A DNA stretch of 64,000 nucleotides from Thiodiazotropha sp050305635. GTDB lineage: Bacteria; Pseudomonadota; Gammaproteobacteria; Chromatiales; Chromatiaceae. Both the position numbers and the translations under genes were made by a program. Numbering within the stretch: the stretch's first letter is position 1; each line of letters opens with the position of its first letter. The notes beneath the pieces were generated by a model, which saw nothing but the letters and a program-made list of their open reading frames with translations, ran no database searches and was not told the origin of the DNA. The stretch covers positions 11,974 to 75,973 of the forward strand of contig JBNLFS010000146.1 of assembly GCA_050305635.1 (NCBI GenBank), given 5' to 3'. This document shows positions 34,982 through 43,625 of this stretch, piece after piece.

Positions 34982-35496
34982 GAGGCGTTACCCTGTTCCA
35001 GAGATTGGGCCGCGACGGGAGGCGCGTCGCCGAGTGAAATTTCCGGGAAAAGCTCGTACTGGGTGACGCTGCCCGCCTCCACACGTTCGGTCATGCGCAC
35101 CGCATCCATGACCTGCACCATCGTGTCGTAGGGGGTGTCAGGCTCAGAAAGGATGAACACACTGCGCTTGTCCTGAAAACGCACCTTGACCTTGACCAGC
35201 AGGTCGTTGAGGGCCTTGTAGTCATAGCCTTGCGGGGTGTTCGGTATGCTGCGGATCAGACCGCCCTGGCGGTCCGCTACATCCAGGCTCTGCTTGCGGA
35301 TGATGACTTCGAGCTGCAGCTCCTTGATCGCGTCGAGTGTGCCCGCGCCTGCCGGCGGCAGGTACAGTTCAATGATCGAGAAACGGGAGAAGGCCGCCGT
35401 GATCAGCAGAAAAGGTATCAGGATCACCATCAGATTGAGGAAGGCGGTGATGTTGAGCTCCACCTCCCGATGATGGCGTCGAAAGCGGCTGCTCAT
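34978..35496 (-). CDS. ExbD/TolR-family paralog with Asn at the proton-carrier position
   Basis: 172 residues. The membrane helix reads LNITAFLNLMVILIPFLLIT. Aligned to the neighbouring ExbD by the shared Leu-Asn and Leu-Leu, the essential Asp is replaced by Asn21. The periplasmic domain is intact. An ExbD pair in which only one subunit can carry a proton would give an asymmetric motor core. Overlaps both neighbours by ATGA. Alternative: a structural subunit without ion coupling. Confidence 0.88.
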   Translation of the reverse strand: MSSRFRRHHREVELNITAFLNLMVILIPFLLITAAFSRFSIIELYLPPAGAGTLDAIKELQLEVIIRKQSLDVADRQGGLIRSIPNTPQGYDYKALNDLLVKVKVRFQDKRSVFILSEPDTPYDTMVQVMDAVRMTERVEAGSVTQYELFPEISLGDAPPVAAQSLEQGNAS

Positions 35497-36146
35497 GCAT
35501 TACTCCGTGCGGAATAGGCCTTTTCGTTGAAAATGTTGAGGAACTTAACCGAGGCCATCTCCAGGCTGTCGACGATGGCGGTGGTCTTGCTTTGCAGCAG
35601 GGCGTAGATCAGCAGCAGGGGGATCGCGGTCATCAGGCCGAAGGCGGTGGTGTTCATGGCCACGGAGATACTCGCGGAGAGCATGTCGGCCTTGACCGCG
35701 GGGTCGGCATTGGAGACCGCGGTGAAGGCGTTGATCAGGCCGATGATGGTGCCCAGCAGACCGAGCAGGGTGGCGATGTTGGCCAGGGTGCTGAGGTAGT
35801 GGGTGCGCTTCTCCATCCGCGGTATCGCCTCCATCAGACCCTCTTCCATGGCCACTTCCACATCGTCCCGCCGACGCGCGGTGCGGGCGCGGGCCAGGCC
35901 GTAGGTGAGCATGGTGCCGATGGCGGTCTTGGATTTGTTGGCGGTTTCCATGGCGGATTTGAAATCGCCGTCGTTCAGGTAGGGGAGCACCTTCTTCCAG
36001 GTCCGCATGTTGCTTCCGGTGGCGACTGTGAGATAGATCCAGCGCTCGATGGCGATCGCCAGACCACCGGCGAAGATCACCAGAATGGGATACATGAAGA
36101 TTCCGCCTTCCTGAAAAAAGCGGATGATGGTGTCGATGAGCGCCAT
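35493..36146 (-). CDS. MotA/TolQ/ExbB proton-channel family protein
   Basis: 217 residues, three membrane helices: IFMYPILVIFAGGLAIAIER, then LANIATLLGLLGTIIGLINA and NTTAFGLMTAIPLLLIYALL, with the conserved polar Thr and Pro residues of this family. The cytoplasmic loop is basic and acidic as usual. It should assemble as a pentamer around an ExbD dimer and be driven by the proton gradient. Followed by two ExbD genes with four-base overlaps. Confidence 0.92.
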   Translation of the reverse strand: MALIDTIIRFFQEGGIFMYPILVIFAGGLAIAIERWIYLTVATGSNMRTWKKVLPYLNDGDFKSAMETANKSKTAIGTMLTYGLARARTARRRDDVEVAMEEGLMEAIPRMEKRTHYLSTLANIATLLGLLGTIIGLINAFTAVSNADPAVKADMLSASISVAMNTTAFGLMTAIPLLLIYALLQSKTTAIVDSLEMASVKFLNIFNEKAYSARSNA

Positions 36147-36213
36147 AGGGTTCTCCGTAATTACGCGACTGGATTTAAACAGGGTTAGTTAGGGACATAG
36201 ATTGGCAAATTCT

Positions 36214-36501
36214 TTACGGGTTTTCCCCATACTTGTGATACCAATCGATCTGTCTGCGAAATACATCACGGTCTAAGGGTGAAAGTAATTCCTGTTGCCG
36301 GCCGATCTCTGGCGGCATCATGGAGGTGAGACGTTTTGCCGATCGCCAGGGCACCACGTAGAGCACGTTGGGTGACTCCTTGTTGCCGAAGATGGCGGTG
36401 CCTTCCAGATCGAGCCGCTGTTCCGCCCCGACGTTCTGGGTGGATACGGCCAGGGCGACCAGCAGCACGGGCAGTGATAATGTGGGCGTATTCAGTTTCA
36501 T
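36214..36501 (-). CDS. Small exported protein of the ExbB-TPR cluster
   Basis: 95 residues. Signal peptide to about residue 26 (LPVLLVALAVSTQNVGA). The mature part has LDLEGTAIFGNKESPNVLYV and VPWRSAKRLTSM, and ends LSPLDRDVFRRQIDWYHKYG. The strand-rich start and Trp/Arg motif look conserved but I know no named domain. It sits 10 bases after the TPR gene and 68 before exbB, so it is part of the operon and probably a periplasmic component of the motor complex. Confidence 0.75.
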   Translation of the reverse strand: MKLNTPTLSLPVLLVALAVSTQNVGAEQRLDLEGTAIFGNKESPNVLYVVPWRSAKRLTSMMPPEIGRQQELLSPLDRDVFRRQIDWYHKYGENP

Positions 36502-36511
36502 CGTGGGGGCC

Positions 36512-37105
36512 TCAAGGATGGGTGCCGGTGCGTCGTTTCAGATCGGCGATCCAGCCATCGATCTGCGCATCCGTGCCGCCGTTCAGGGTTTGACAGCGCT
36601 GGTAATGATTCAAAGCATCGGCGGGCTTGCCCAGGTAGAGGTCATAGAGGATGCCGAGGTTGCGGTGTGCCTGAGCATAGGCCGGGTCGACGGTCAGGGC
36701 TCGGGTGTAGGCCTGCTCGGCTTCGCTGAAACGGCCCTGCATACGCTGCGCAACACCCAGTTGATTCAGTGTCCGGGGGTTGTTCGGGTCCAGCGCCAGC
36801 GCCTTTTCCAGGATGTTTTGCGCGGTCTCGGGATGGGACTCGCTCAACTCCAGACCGGCCAGCACCCGATAGGCTTCCGGGCGCTTTGGATTGGCATCGA
36901 TCACGGCCTGCAATTGAGTCCGTGCCTGCTCGACCTTATTGGCCTGGTAGAGCTTTTCTGCGGCCGTGATGTCACCCGCCAGGGGCGAGGAGCGCGCGGC
37001 TTTGGCGGGCTCGGCGGATCGCTCCGCTTGGGGCGCAAGGCCGCTGCACGCGCTCATCAGCAGGGCCAGCCCGATTCCGCCCAGGCGTGGATTAACGTAA
37101 CGCAT
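36512..37105 (-). CDS. TPR-repeat lipoprotein
   Basis: 197 residues from the ATG at 37105 (GGGAGGG upstream); a start 11 codons earlier is less likely. A lipoprotein signal ends in LLMSAC. About three TPR units follow, for example AEKLYQANKVEQARTQLQAV, ALALDPNNPRTLNQLGVAQR and ALTVDPAYAQAHRNLGILYD. TPRs form protein-binding scaffolds. Overlaps the large TPR gene upstream by 14 bases. Confidence 0.85.
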   Translation of the reverse strand: MRYVNPRLGGIGLALLMSACSGLAPQAERSAEPAKAARSSPLAGDITAAEKLYQANKVEQARTQLQAVIDANPKRPEAYRVLAGLELSESHPETAQNILEKALALDPNNPRTLNQLGVAQRMQGRFSEAEQAYTRALTVDPAYAQAHRNLGILYDLYLGKPADALNHYQRCQTLNGGTDAQIDGWIADLKRRTGTHP

Positions 37106-39914
37106 CGACCCAGCCCTCCCATTGTTCGTGCTTGGCATAGCGGGCCGGTATCAGTTTGGCCAGTTGTTCGAAACTGGCTTTCACCCAAGCGTCATAGATC
37201 CCTTGAGGAGCCCGTTCCACATTCGATTCATACAACCCGATGGCCTTCTCTTCAAACGGGTAGGCCTGCTCTTCGAGGAGAATCTCATACTGTTCCAGCT
37301 CATCGGCGTTGAGACCCTTGGGTCGTTCCGATTTCATCAGTGCCGCACCGAACTGCTGATAGATCTCGCCGATCCGGTGCGTGGCTTCGGTGGTGACCTC
37401 GGCCACACCGTACTCGGCTGCCCGGGAGAAGGCTTTTATGGCCTCCTGCATGCGCTCTTTCTTCAGCTTCAGATTCTTCTCCAGGGGGGCTTTCAGCTTG
37501 ACTCCCCGGTAGGCCAGGCGCTGTGCTTCCGCCAGTTTGATGCTGGCGGTGGCCGCCAGATAGCGACTGCGGTCGGAGCGCTGTTTGCCGGCCTTCGCAT
37601 CCGCTTTGATGATCTCTGCCAGCCACCAGTCCCGTTTGCCCGTCTCTCCGGTCTTGGTGTAGAGCGCCACCAGCTTCTGACGGGCCTCAAGGGCCTGATC
37701 CAGGGGCTGCGGAAACTGTTTGACGAAGGCCTTGTAGCCGTCGATGGCCTGGCGGGTCTGACCGGTTTGTTCAAACAGCTCCGCGGAGCGCCAGCCGGCC
37801 TCCCGTTTCAATTCCGGGGTTTCGGCCTGGGTGGCGATCAGGCTGAGCTGTTTGGCCGCCTTCTGGGGCTGCTGGGTTTCCATGTAGGCCGCGGCCAGCT
37901 TATTGTTGACATCGGGCATCAGGTCGCTGTCCGGATAGCGTTTCTTATAGCTTTCCAGTATTTCCACTGAACCGGCCCAGTCCCCTGCGGCAATCAGGCT
38001 GGCCGCCGCGTCGTACTGGGCGGTCTGCAGGATTGAAGCGGCGGGAGCCAGCGCGGCAATGCGCAGAAACTGGGATGCGGCGCCGGCGGGGTCACCCTGA
38101 TCACGCAGCGCCACACCCTGTTGATAGATACTGGCCGCCAGGCGTTCCTCCAGGGGTTCGCGTTGCTTGTCCTTGGCGCCCGTGAGTGTCAAGGCCTGTT
38201 GATAGGCCTGCTCCGCGGCGCGGTAGTCCTGCTGGTCGAAGGCGGCATGGGCGGCTACGATCCAGGCGGTTTTGCGCAACTCCGGTTTGGCCGGTGGTTT
38301 CAGATTGACCACCTGCAGGGCTGCGCCCCGGGCCCGGCCCAGGTCTTTCATGTCCAGCAGCTTATTGGCGGCCTCGGTGAGCACCTGGGCGCGGCGCGGG
38401 TCATTCGGGAACACATCACAGAATTTCAGTGCGCTTTCCACTTCCTGCTTTTGCCAGGCTTGTGCGGCTTCATCGGCCAGTTCCCGGTTACCCTGGGTGT
38501 AGGCGAGGAGGGCGGCATAGCCGGCCTCGGCCTGCTTGCCATGGCCGGGCAGCTTGTAGGCGCTGTCCTCGTAGGCGACCACCGCTTGCGGATACTGTTT
38601 CAACTCGAACAGCAGTTCGCCGAGCAGAAAACTGATCTCACCCGCTTTCGGGTCGCTGGGAAAGCTGTCGAGATAACGGCGGTACCAATGGGCCGCCTCG
38701 GTGCCGTGTTTGGCCTGTTCCGGGGTGATCTCGCGGCTCTTGCTGTTGCGGCTGCGCTGGGCCAGGGCATGATGATACTCGGCCAGTTCCTTGAGATAGG
38801 TGCGCAGCTGCTCGCTGAGCCAGGTCTGATCCTCAGGCGGCAGTCCCCGCGACACCGGGCCGTTCAGGGCATAGTGTTCCGTGAAGGCCTTCTTGCTGTT
38901 GATGGCCAGGGCGGGGAAGTCGTTCTGGGTGTACATATCGACCACCCGGACCGACAGTCGAGGGGCTTGTGGATGACCCGGGTTGAGATTGACGAAGGCC
39001 ATGTAGGCATCGGCGGCGTCCTGGATACGTTCCTGCTTGAGATACAGGTCGCCGAGTCCCTGGTAGATCAGGTACTCGTAATTGCGATGGCCGTGCTGGG
39101 CGAAATAGTCGCTGATGCGGTTCGCGCCTCCCAACTCGGAAAAGGTGAGACTGATGACCCGCAGGGTCTCGTTGAGCAACTCCTTGTCACCGGGGGAGAG
39201 CTTGTCCAGATCGAGGGGGGCCGTATTGTCCAGATTCCGGTCCAGCAGTCGGGTGAACGAGTCCAGGCCCTGTTCGGTTTTCCGCTGTTTGAACCGGGTC
39301 CAGCCGTGCTTGAACAGGGCTCGGTCGTAATAGGGTGAGTTGTCGTCGCGCTCAAGAATCCCCCCATAGGCCGTCTCCGCACGGCCGAACTCCTGCAGTA
39401 CGAAATAACGCTCGCCCTGACGAAACCGGGCCTCCTGCCAGAAGCTGCTCTGCGGGTAGCGGGTGATCAGGGTGTCGAGCGCTTTCATCATCGCGGGAAT
39501 GTCGCCCTGTAACTCATAGGCCCGGGCCAGTTGGTAGAGCACCAGATCACTGGCCTGATAATTGGGGTCCTGTTTCAGCAGCCCCTCGTAGAGTGCGATC
39601 GACTTCTGCAGTTCGTCCTCAGAAGGGGGGGCTTCCTCCGCCCCCATGAGGCGGCTCTCGGTACGTTCCAGTTGCAGGTCCGCAAGCCGGCGGGTGGCTT
39701 CGCTCTGCAGCCTCTGGTCCGGGTTGAGTTGCAACAACGCACGATAGTTCTCGATCACTTCGTTGCGTTCCGAGGGTGCAATACGGGTTTTCTCGATGCT
39801 GACCGGTTCGGCCTGGATGTCCGCCAGGGTGGTCTCGTCGGGATCGCTCTTGTACACCGAGGAGCAGCCGTTCAGGGCGAGTGAAGCCAGGGTAAAATAG
39901 AGCCAGGGTTTCAC
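37092..39914 (-). CDS. Large TPR-repeat lipoprotein
   Basis: 940 residues. The lipobox is LNGC, Cys near residue 17. The rest is a long alpha solenoid of TPR-like pairs, for example YQLARAYELQGDIPAMMKAL, GLGDLYLKQERIQDAADAYM and QALTLTGAKDKQREPLEERL. It would present an extended binding surface in the periplasm, anchored to a membrane. It overlaps the 616-residue TPR gene upstream by ATGA. Size and number of repeats recall the TPR components of the Myxococcus gliding complex, but there is no direct match I can prove. Confidence 0.85.
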   Translation of the reverse strand: MKPWLYFTLASLALNGCSSVYKSDPDETTLADIQAEPVSIEKTRIAPSERNEVIENYRALLQLNPDQRLQSEATRRLADLQLERTESRLMGAEEAPPSEDELQKSIALYEGLLKQDPNYQASDLVLYQLARAYELQGDIPAMMKALDTLITRYPQSSFWQEARFRQGERYFVLQEFGRAETAYGGILERDDNSPYYDRALFKHGWTRFKQRKTEQGLDSFTRLLDRNLDNTAPLDLDKLSPGDKELLNETLRVISLTFSELGGANRISDYFAQHGHRNYEYLIYQGLGDLYLKQERIQDAADAYMAFVNLNPGHPQAPRLSVRVVDMYTQNDFPALAINSKKAFTEHYALNGPVSRGLPPEDQTWLSEQLRTYLKELAEYHHALAQRSRNSKSREITPEQAKHGTEAAHWYRRYLDSFPSDPKAGEISFLLGELLFELKQYPQAVVAYEDSAYKLPGHGKQAEAGYAALLAYTQGNRELADEAAQAWQKQEVESALKFCDVFPNDPRRAQVLTEAANKLLDMKDLGRARGAALQVVNLKPPAKPELRKTAWIVAAHAAFDQQDYRAAEQAYQQALTLTGAKDKQREPLEERLAASIYQQGVALRDQGDPAGAASQFLRIAALAPAASILQTAQYDAAASLIAAGDWAGSVEILESYKKRYPDSDLMPDVNNKLAAAYMETQQPQKAAKQLSLIATQAETPELKREAGWRSAELFEQTGQTRQAIDGYKAFVKQFPQPLDQALEARQKLVALYTKTGETGKRDWWLAEIIKADAKAGKQRSDRSRYLAATASIKLAEAQRLAYRGVKLKAPLEKNLKLKKERMQEAIKAFSRAAEYGVAEVTTEATHRIGEIYQQFGAALMKSERPKGLNADELEQYEILLEEQAYPFEEKAIGLYESNVERAPQGIYDAWVKASFEQLAKLIPARYAKHEQWEGWVDALR

Positions 39915-41761
39915 TGCGGCGTCACCCCTCTTTCGGAGCTGATATCGAGGAGGTTGGCGACTCCGAACCGAGCTTGAATCAGGTAGTTATTGATCAGGTT
40001 TTTGCGTTGATCGAGTTGTTCCAGGGCCATCGCGCGAAGCTGATCGGCCTGCTGGGTGCGTGCTAGTGTGACCTGATTCAGCAGCTTCGGAATTTCTCCC
40101 TCCAATGCATCGATACGGGCTCCGAAGACCGCGAAACGGTTGACGGCCTGCTCTTTGGCCTGGGCCAATTCCTGTTCCTGGGTTTGAGCGGTCTCCAGGT
40201 TTTGATCGAGTTCGCGCATCTGTTTCTTAAGGTTCCACAGCCGTGCGGGATGTTCCGTCACGGTCTGCCAGGTGAGAATGCCTTGCAGCAGTCGTGCGAT
40301 GTCCTGCTGACCCTGAAGCCGCTCCGGAGCGCCGGAACCGGCGATCAGGTCATCGATACGCTGCAGTCGCGCCAGGAGTATCTTCTCCTCCCCGGTGGCC
40401 AGTATGAAGGCGGGTTCCTCGTCAGAGGCGGCTTGCTGGTAGCGTTTGAACAGGGCATCCCGTTCGGTATTCAACTGTTGCAGGCGATCCCCTTTGAGGT
40501 GGGCTTCCACTCGGGGCAGCTTTTCATCATAGGCCTGCTGTTGGGTCGCCAGCATGGTGCGGTAACTGCTGGTCTTCTGCTGCCAATTGCGCAGATTCTC
40601 TTCGAGCCGCAGCAGATCCTGATAGTCCTGCAAGCGCTCCTGATACAGGTTGCCGGAGAGCAGGTAGGGGAGCAGGGTACGGAATTCCGCACTCTTACTG
40701 CCGGATGGCTCTTCGCTCGCGGCAATGAGGTTGTCGGGAAAAGCTGCCTGGTCCACCTGTTCGATGATCCGCTCGACGCTTGCAAGCGATGTGTCATAGG
40801 CGCTGATCGCCTCCCGGTAGGCTTGAAGGGACTGCTGCTCGGCCTCGAGTACTCCGAATACATAGGGAATGGCCAGTTTGGCTTCCAGTACGGCCGGATC
40901 GCTGGTGTTGCGCTGGGCCAGCAGTTGCCAAGGCGCCAGGGCCTGTTCCTGCTGGTTCAACTGCAGCGATGCCCAGCCCAGTCCCAGCAGAGCCCGGTTA
41001 CTGGCGGAACCCTGCAGGCGGACCTTCTGTAGGGAGGCCTTGGCGGCTTCGGCCTGTTGGGCTTCCAGCAATAGGTAACCCCGGGCGAGATTGGCCTGAT
41101 CCCGAAGCGCCCGGGTCTCCTCGTTGTCCGAGTCGCTGCGGGCATCACCGATTTCCTGAAGGATGCCGAGGGCCTCGGACTGGCGATCGGATCGCAGCAT
41201 CGCGATGGCTTGGTTATAGCGTGCGTAGAGCGACCACTCACCCTCTTTGGATACCGAGGACAGGTCCGTCATGGCCTTGTCCGGCACGTCCCGCTGCAGG
41301 TCGATGAGTCCTTGCAGGTAACGCTTTTCATCCAGGCCCTCAGGGGGCAGGGCATCACCGATTTCACCCAGAGCCTTCTCCGCGGACAGCGGCTCACCGC
41401 GACGGTGCCGGGCCTTGCCGAGATGCAGCCAGGCCCGGTCCTTGATTTTCGGTTCGACCGATTGATTGAGTACCCGTTCAAACAGGGACTCAGCGGTATT
41501 CGGCATGCCGTAGGCAAGATAGAGTCCGCCCAGCAGCAGTTCCGGTTCATCCTCGTAGGCCTTCATCAGTCCCTGCTCACGCGCGGCGAGCAGTTGAATG
41601 ATGGCTGGGAAATAGGCCTCCTGGTAGAGATGGAACAGGGCCTCGCCATAGTGTAGATCATTCAGTTCCTGCGGATCGCCCGGTTCAAGCGTGGCGGCAC
41701 TGCACAGGGGGGGCAGCAGGCTGAATAGGATGACCAGCCGGCTGAACAGGGGTGGCCGCAT
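39911..41761 (-). CDS. Exported TPR/coiled-coil protein
   Basis: 616 residues from the ATG at 41761 (GGGAGTGGGAGTGA upstream; a GTG five codons earlier is possible). Signal peptide to about residue 22 (LFSLLPPLCSAATL). TPR-like repeats occupy the first half (FHLYQEAYFPAIIQLLAARE, RYNQAIAMLRSDRQSEALGI). The C-terminal half is a coiled coil rich in Gln, Glu, Leu and Arg. Likely a periplasmic scaffold for the ExbB/ExbD/TonB-like motor encoded downstream. Confidence 0.82.
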   Translation of the reverse strand: MRPPLFSRLVILFSLLPPLCSAATLEPGDPQELNDLHYGEALFHLYQEAYFPAIIQLLAAREQGLMKAYEDEPELLLGGLYLAYGMPNTAESLFERVLNQSVEPKIKDRAWLHLGKARHRRGEPLSAEKALGEIGDALPPEGLDEKRYLQGLIDLQRDVPDKAMTDLSSVSKEGEWSLYARYNQAIAMLRSDRQSEALGILQEIGDARSDSDNEETRALRDQANLARGYLLLEAQQAEAAKASLQKVRLQGSASNRALLGLGWASLQLNQQEQALAPWQLLAQRNTSDPAVLEAKLAIPYVFGVLEAEQQSLQAYREAISAYDTSLASVERIIEQVDQAAFPDNLIAASEEPSGSKSAEFRTLLPYLLSGNLYQERLQDYQDLLRLEENLRNWQQKTSSYRTMLATQQQAYDEKLPRVEAHLKGDRLQQLNTERDALFKRYQQAASDEEPAFILATGEEKILLARLQRIDDLIAGSGAPERLQGQQDIARLLQGILTWQTVTEHPARLWNLKKQMRELDQNLETAQTQEQELAQAKEQAVNRFAVFGARIDALEGEIPKLLNQVTLARTQQADQLRAMALEQLDQRKNLINNYLIQARFGVANLLDISSERGVTPQ

Positions 41762-41766
41762 CCGTG

Positions 41767-42297
41767 TCACTCCCACTCCCGGACTTCGAAATCGGGTTGT
41801 TGCAGTGCCACGCTGTCGACGATTTTCAGTTCCAGATATTTGGGACCAATGCCTTTTTCAAAACTCACGGTCGCACCGCGTTTGTAATCCCGACCTTGGG
41901 GCCCCTCCCCGGTGAAGAAGGCGATCAGTTCATGGGGGCCAGATTTCAGGTTGCCGAGGTAGAGCCGCTGCACGCCGCCCCGCTGCAGCGCCTTGAGTTC
42001 ACGTTCCGTGTAGAGATGGTTGGCCAGCTCCTTGTCATCGATCTGCAACTGCACGGAATCGAGTTTGAAAAAGGTTCCGATATCCACTGAGAGGAAAACG
42101 GACACCTGGGTGTTTCCGGGAAACAGCAGCTCTTCCTCGAGGATGAACAGCTCCTTGTTGAGTGCGATGACCGACTGTTTCAGATGCTCAACCTGACGGT
42201 CCAGGCCCGGTCCCGGCGGGGTTTGCGGATCAGCCGCCATGAGGGGCGCGCACAGACAACAGAGCAGGATAATGGCGTTGCGGAGTAGGGTCTTCAA
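41767..42297 (-). CDS. Exported protein, first gene of the motor-like cluster
   Basis: 176 residues. Signal peptide to about residue 21 (MKTLLRNAIILLCCLCAPLM). A short coiled coil (VEHLKQSVIALNKELFILEE) leads to a beta-rich domain with VFLSVDIGTFFKLDSVQLQI, then LYLGNLKSGPHELIAFFTGE and ending PDFEVREWE. It resembles a surface- or peptidoglycan-facing beta sandwich but I cannot name a family. It is five bases before the next gene. Its upstream region, shared with the divergent DUF3187 gene, should hold the operon promoter. Confidence 0.75.
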   Translation of the reverse strand: MKTLLRNAIILLCCLCAPLMAADPQTPPGPGLDRQVEHLKQSVIALNKELFILEEELLFPGNTQVSVFLSVDIGTFFKLDSVQLQIDDKELANHLYTERELKALQRGGVQRLYLGNLKSGPHELIAFFTGEGPQGRDYKRGATVSFEKGIGPKYLELKIVDSVALQQPDFEVREWE

Positions 42298-42584
42298 GGC
42301 GGCAGTTCCCGGGTCGTGAAATTAACTGTGTTTACGAACAAACAAATCTATATGAATTAAGGTGTTGCGTTTGCGATGATAGTCACAGCTTAGGTTAAGA
42401 AGTTGGTAAAAAAAACCCAAATATACCGGAGTCAGAATGGGTTTTCAGGCGTTTTTTTCATCCGGCACCTTGGGAAGCGTATTTGAAGGTTCCTGTGCAA
42501 TCCTTGTGGACAAAGACGTGAAATCTTTGAATATGGCATAAAATACGTATAACTCATAAGCTCTACCAGCGTGGATCCCGTTTA
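42298..42584. other. Divergent promoter region between the motor-like operon and the DUF3187 gene
   Basis: AT-rich, with a weak hairpin (AACCCA 42414-42419 / TGGGTT 42438-42443) next to T-runs. No unambiguous -35/-10 pair was chosen. Confidence 0.45.
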
Positions 42585-43595
42585 GTGAAACCCTCTTTAG
42601 GCCTCATCTCATGCATCTTGAGCATGTTACTCAGTCTGCCCGCTGGTGCGGAGGAAAACCGTGATCCGGATCCTTTCCAGGTGCGAAATCTCAATCCTTT
42701 CATTCTCATGCATGGTCTGCCGTTGGCGGCTTCAGCCAGGATCCTGGACGATCGGGCATCACGGGCCGGATTGCAATTCAGTGTGGCCAACACGTCCATT
42801 GAAAAAGTGACGGATGGAGAGCAGCTGACCTTGGATGGGGAAACCTATCGCACGGCCCTGATCTGGGAGCAGGGTCTCGGAGACGGTTGGCAATGGGGTC
42901 TTGAGCTGCCCTATCTGTCTCACCGCAGTGGTGGGCTCGACACATTGATTCAAAACTGGCACAACCTGCTCGGATTGTCCAACTCTGATCGGAATGACTG
43001 GCCCGAGAACCGTTTGCGATATCTCTATGTCGATGATGGCGAAATCCGGGTCGACGTGGGGGAAAACCGCAGCGGGTTCGGCGACCTGCAACTACAGCTC
43101 GCCCACAGACTGCCCCAGTCCGAAGCGGGACGGAATCTCTCCTGGCATGTGAGTGTGAAACTCCCAACCGGGGATGATGAGCGATTGTTGGGCAGCGGAG
43201 GAACGGACCTGGCCCTTTGGCTGTCCGGTTCGCAGCGATCGTTGCTTCCCGGCTGGTCGATGGCCGGGTTTGGCCAGGTCGGACTGCTGATCATGGAGAA
43301 GTCGGATATCCTTGTGGACCGTCAGCGCCCCATGGCGGGTTTCGCAACCCTGGGTTTGAGCTGGCAGACCTATGACTGGCTGGACCTGAAACTCCAGTAC
43401 GATGGTCACACGCCCTTCTATCACAGTAATGTGGATCAACTCGGTGGGTCCGCGCAGATGCTGACCCTGGGTGGCAGCCTCTACTGGGGAGAGCAGCGGC
43501 TGCACCGTGTCGATCTCTCGGTGGGTGAGAATCTCGCATCGGACACCGTACCGGACTTCATCATCAACCTAGGCTACGAGGTGGGCTTCCCCTGA
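42585..43595 (+). CDS. DUF3187-family outer-membrane barrel protein
   Basis: 336 residues from a GTG. Signal peptide to about residue 22 (ILSMLLSLPAGAE). The mature part begins FQVRNLNPFILMHGLPLA, the typical opening of this family, and alternates Trp/Tyr and polar residues to its last strand (FIINLGYEVGFP). It includes HVSVKLPTGDDERLLGSGGT and DLKLQYDGHTPFYHSN. Function unknown; probably an outer-membrane barrel of about 14 strands. It is divergent from the motor-like operon and convergent with lgt. Confidence 0.8.
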   Translation: MKPSLGLISCILSMLLSLPAGAEENRDPDPFQVRNLNPFILMHGLPLAASARILDDRASRAGLQFSVANTSIEKVTDGEQLTLDGETYRTALIWEQGLGDGWQWGLELPYLSHRSGGLDTLIQNWHNLLGLSNSDRNDWPENRLRYLYVDDGEIRVDVGENRSGFGDLQLQLAHRLPQSEAGRNLSWHVSVKLPTGDDERLLGSGGTDLALWLSGSQRSLLPGWSMAGFGQVGLLIMEKSDILVDRQRPMAGFATLGLSWQTYDWLDLKLQYDGHTPFYHSNVDQLGGSAQMLTLGGSLYWGEQRLHRVDLSVGENLASDTVPDFIINLGYEVGFP

Positions 43596-43625
43596 GATAT
43601 GCGCCCAGGGTGCCTGTTCCGTTGT

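Noticed and set aside
32303..42297. Ordinary TonB siderophore uptake operon
   Set aside because: No TonB-dependent receptor, periplasmic binding protein or ABC importer; the TPR proteins and double ExbD point elsewhere.
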